This document shows, one piece after another, positions 41,819-41,947 of a DNA stretch of 41,947 bases. The translations under genes and the position numbers were made by a program. The stretch's first letter is position 1. Each line of letters starts with the position of its first letter. The notes below the pieces were generated by a model, which was given only the letters and a program-made list of their open reading frames with translations, was not told the origin of the DNA and searched no databases. This stretch comes from an uncultured Clostridia bacterium. Its GTDB lineage: Bacteria; Bacillota; Clostridia; TANB77; CAG-508. Location of the stretch: positions 1 through 41,947 of the forward strand of contig CAKPCG010000015.1 of the NCBI GenBank assembly GCA_934141475.1, given 5' to 3'.

Positions 41819-41947
41819 TTACTTTGTTAATTTATAACTTTGTTCTATTAATTCTTTTACTAAATTCTCATCCACTTTTTCATCTATAATAATTGTATTC
41901 CAATGTTCCTTATTCATGTGATATGCTGGTATTATATAATCATAAGT
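41819..41947 (-). CDS. YjbR/MmcQ-type protein, C-terminal end (cut by window edge)
   Basis: Last 42 codons of a minus-strand gene: AYHMNKEHWNTIIIDEK then LVKELIEQSYKL. This is the typical end of YjbR/MmcQ (DUF419) proteins, a CyaY-like fold with possible DNA-binding role. The rest lies outside the window. Confidence 0.75.
   Translation of the reverse strand, partial: TYDYIIPAYHMNKEHWNTIIIDEKVDENLVKELIEQSYKLTK

Noticed and set aside
1..41947. CRISPR array, tRNA or rRNA genes, prophage
   Set aside because: No regularly spaced repeats, no cloverleaf or rRNA-like sequence recognised, no phage structural genes.

Overview
The window is AT-rich, chromosome-type DNA from a low-GC Bacillota lineage, most likely an uncultured gut-type Clostridia. 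Supporting signs are the trio tig-clpP-clpX, a two-subunit dihydroorotate dehydrogenase (pyrK/pyrD), ireB-ruvX-yrzB (DUF1292), disA, scpA, a suf Fe-S operon, strong AGGAGG ribosome sites and sigma-A promoters of the TTGACA-17-TATAAT type. Almost every gene lies on the minus strand. I see no rRNA, tRNA or CRISPR array.

Layout in plus-strand order. (1) 1-1796: suf operon read leftward (DtxR-like regulator, sufC, sufB cut by the window edge) behind a consensus promoter with a palindromic operator. (2) 1828-5956: pyrF-pyrK-pyrD-der operon. (3) 6121-7775: a large pseudopilin-anchored surface protein whose reading frame is broken three times. (4) 7795-10798: accessory island with a transposase remnant, a higher-GC NUDIX hydrolase facing a putative ADP-ribosyltransferase, and a membrane protein. 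(5) 10844-14417: tig-clpP-clpX. (6) 14493-14812: rpmB on the plus strand. (7) 14903-19241: carA-carB. (8) 19243-22119: PlsC-like acyltransferase and htpG. (9) 22218-28003: operon with a signal-peptide membrane protein, a CpaE-like ATPase with AT-hook motifs, a degenerate GGDEF protein, ireB, ruvX, yrzB and a membrane protein. (10) 28054-33363: GH73-type glucosaminidase, cyclophilin, disA, acyl-ACP thioesterase, pgi. (11) 33450-37938: rplU-rpmA, scpA, pnp, rpsO, with structured leaders. (12) 37968-41947: a second accessory stretch with a deoxyribosyltransferase-like/nucleotide-kinase fusion, a Ham1-like pyrophosphatase, small membrane proteins, two decayed genes and the end of a YjbR-type gene.

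The most unusual signal is translational. Five genes from unrelated families (sufB, the pseudopilin protein twice, the PlsC-like gene, a conserved membrane protein, the Ham1-like gene) are each broken by one extra C. In all six places that C sits on a codon boundary directly before a glycine codon GGA or GGC, so the zero frame shows a CGG arginine codon followed within a few codons by a stop. Skipping the C restores a family-like protein every time. By manual reading I found no in-frame CGG in about 9,500 codons of the intact core genes. The only other in-frame CGG codons (six) are in three accessory genes. This suggests +1 frameshifting at CGG (or CGGN read as glycine) in a genome where CGG is nearly vacated. 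A systematic sequencing artefact or ordinary pseudogenes are the competing explanations, and the accessory genes are counter-evidence.
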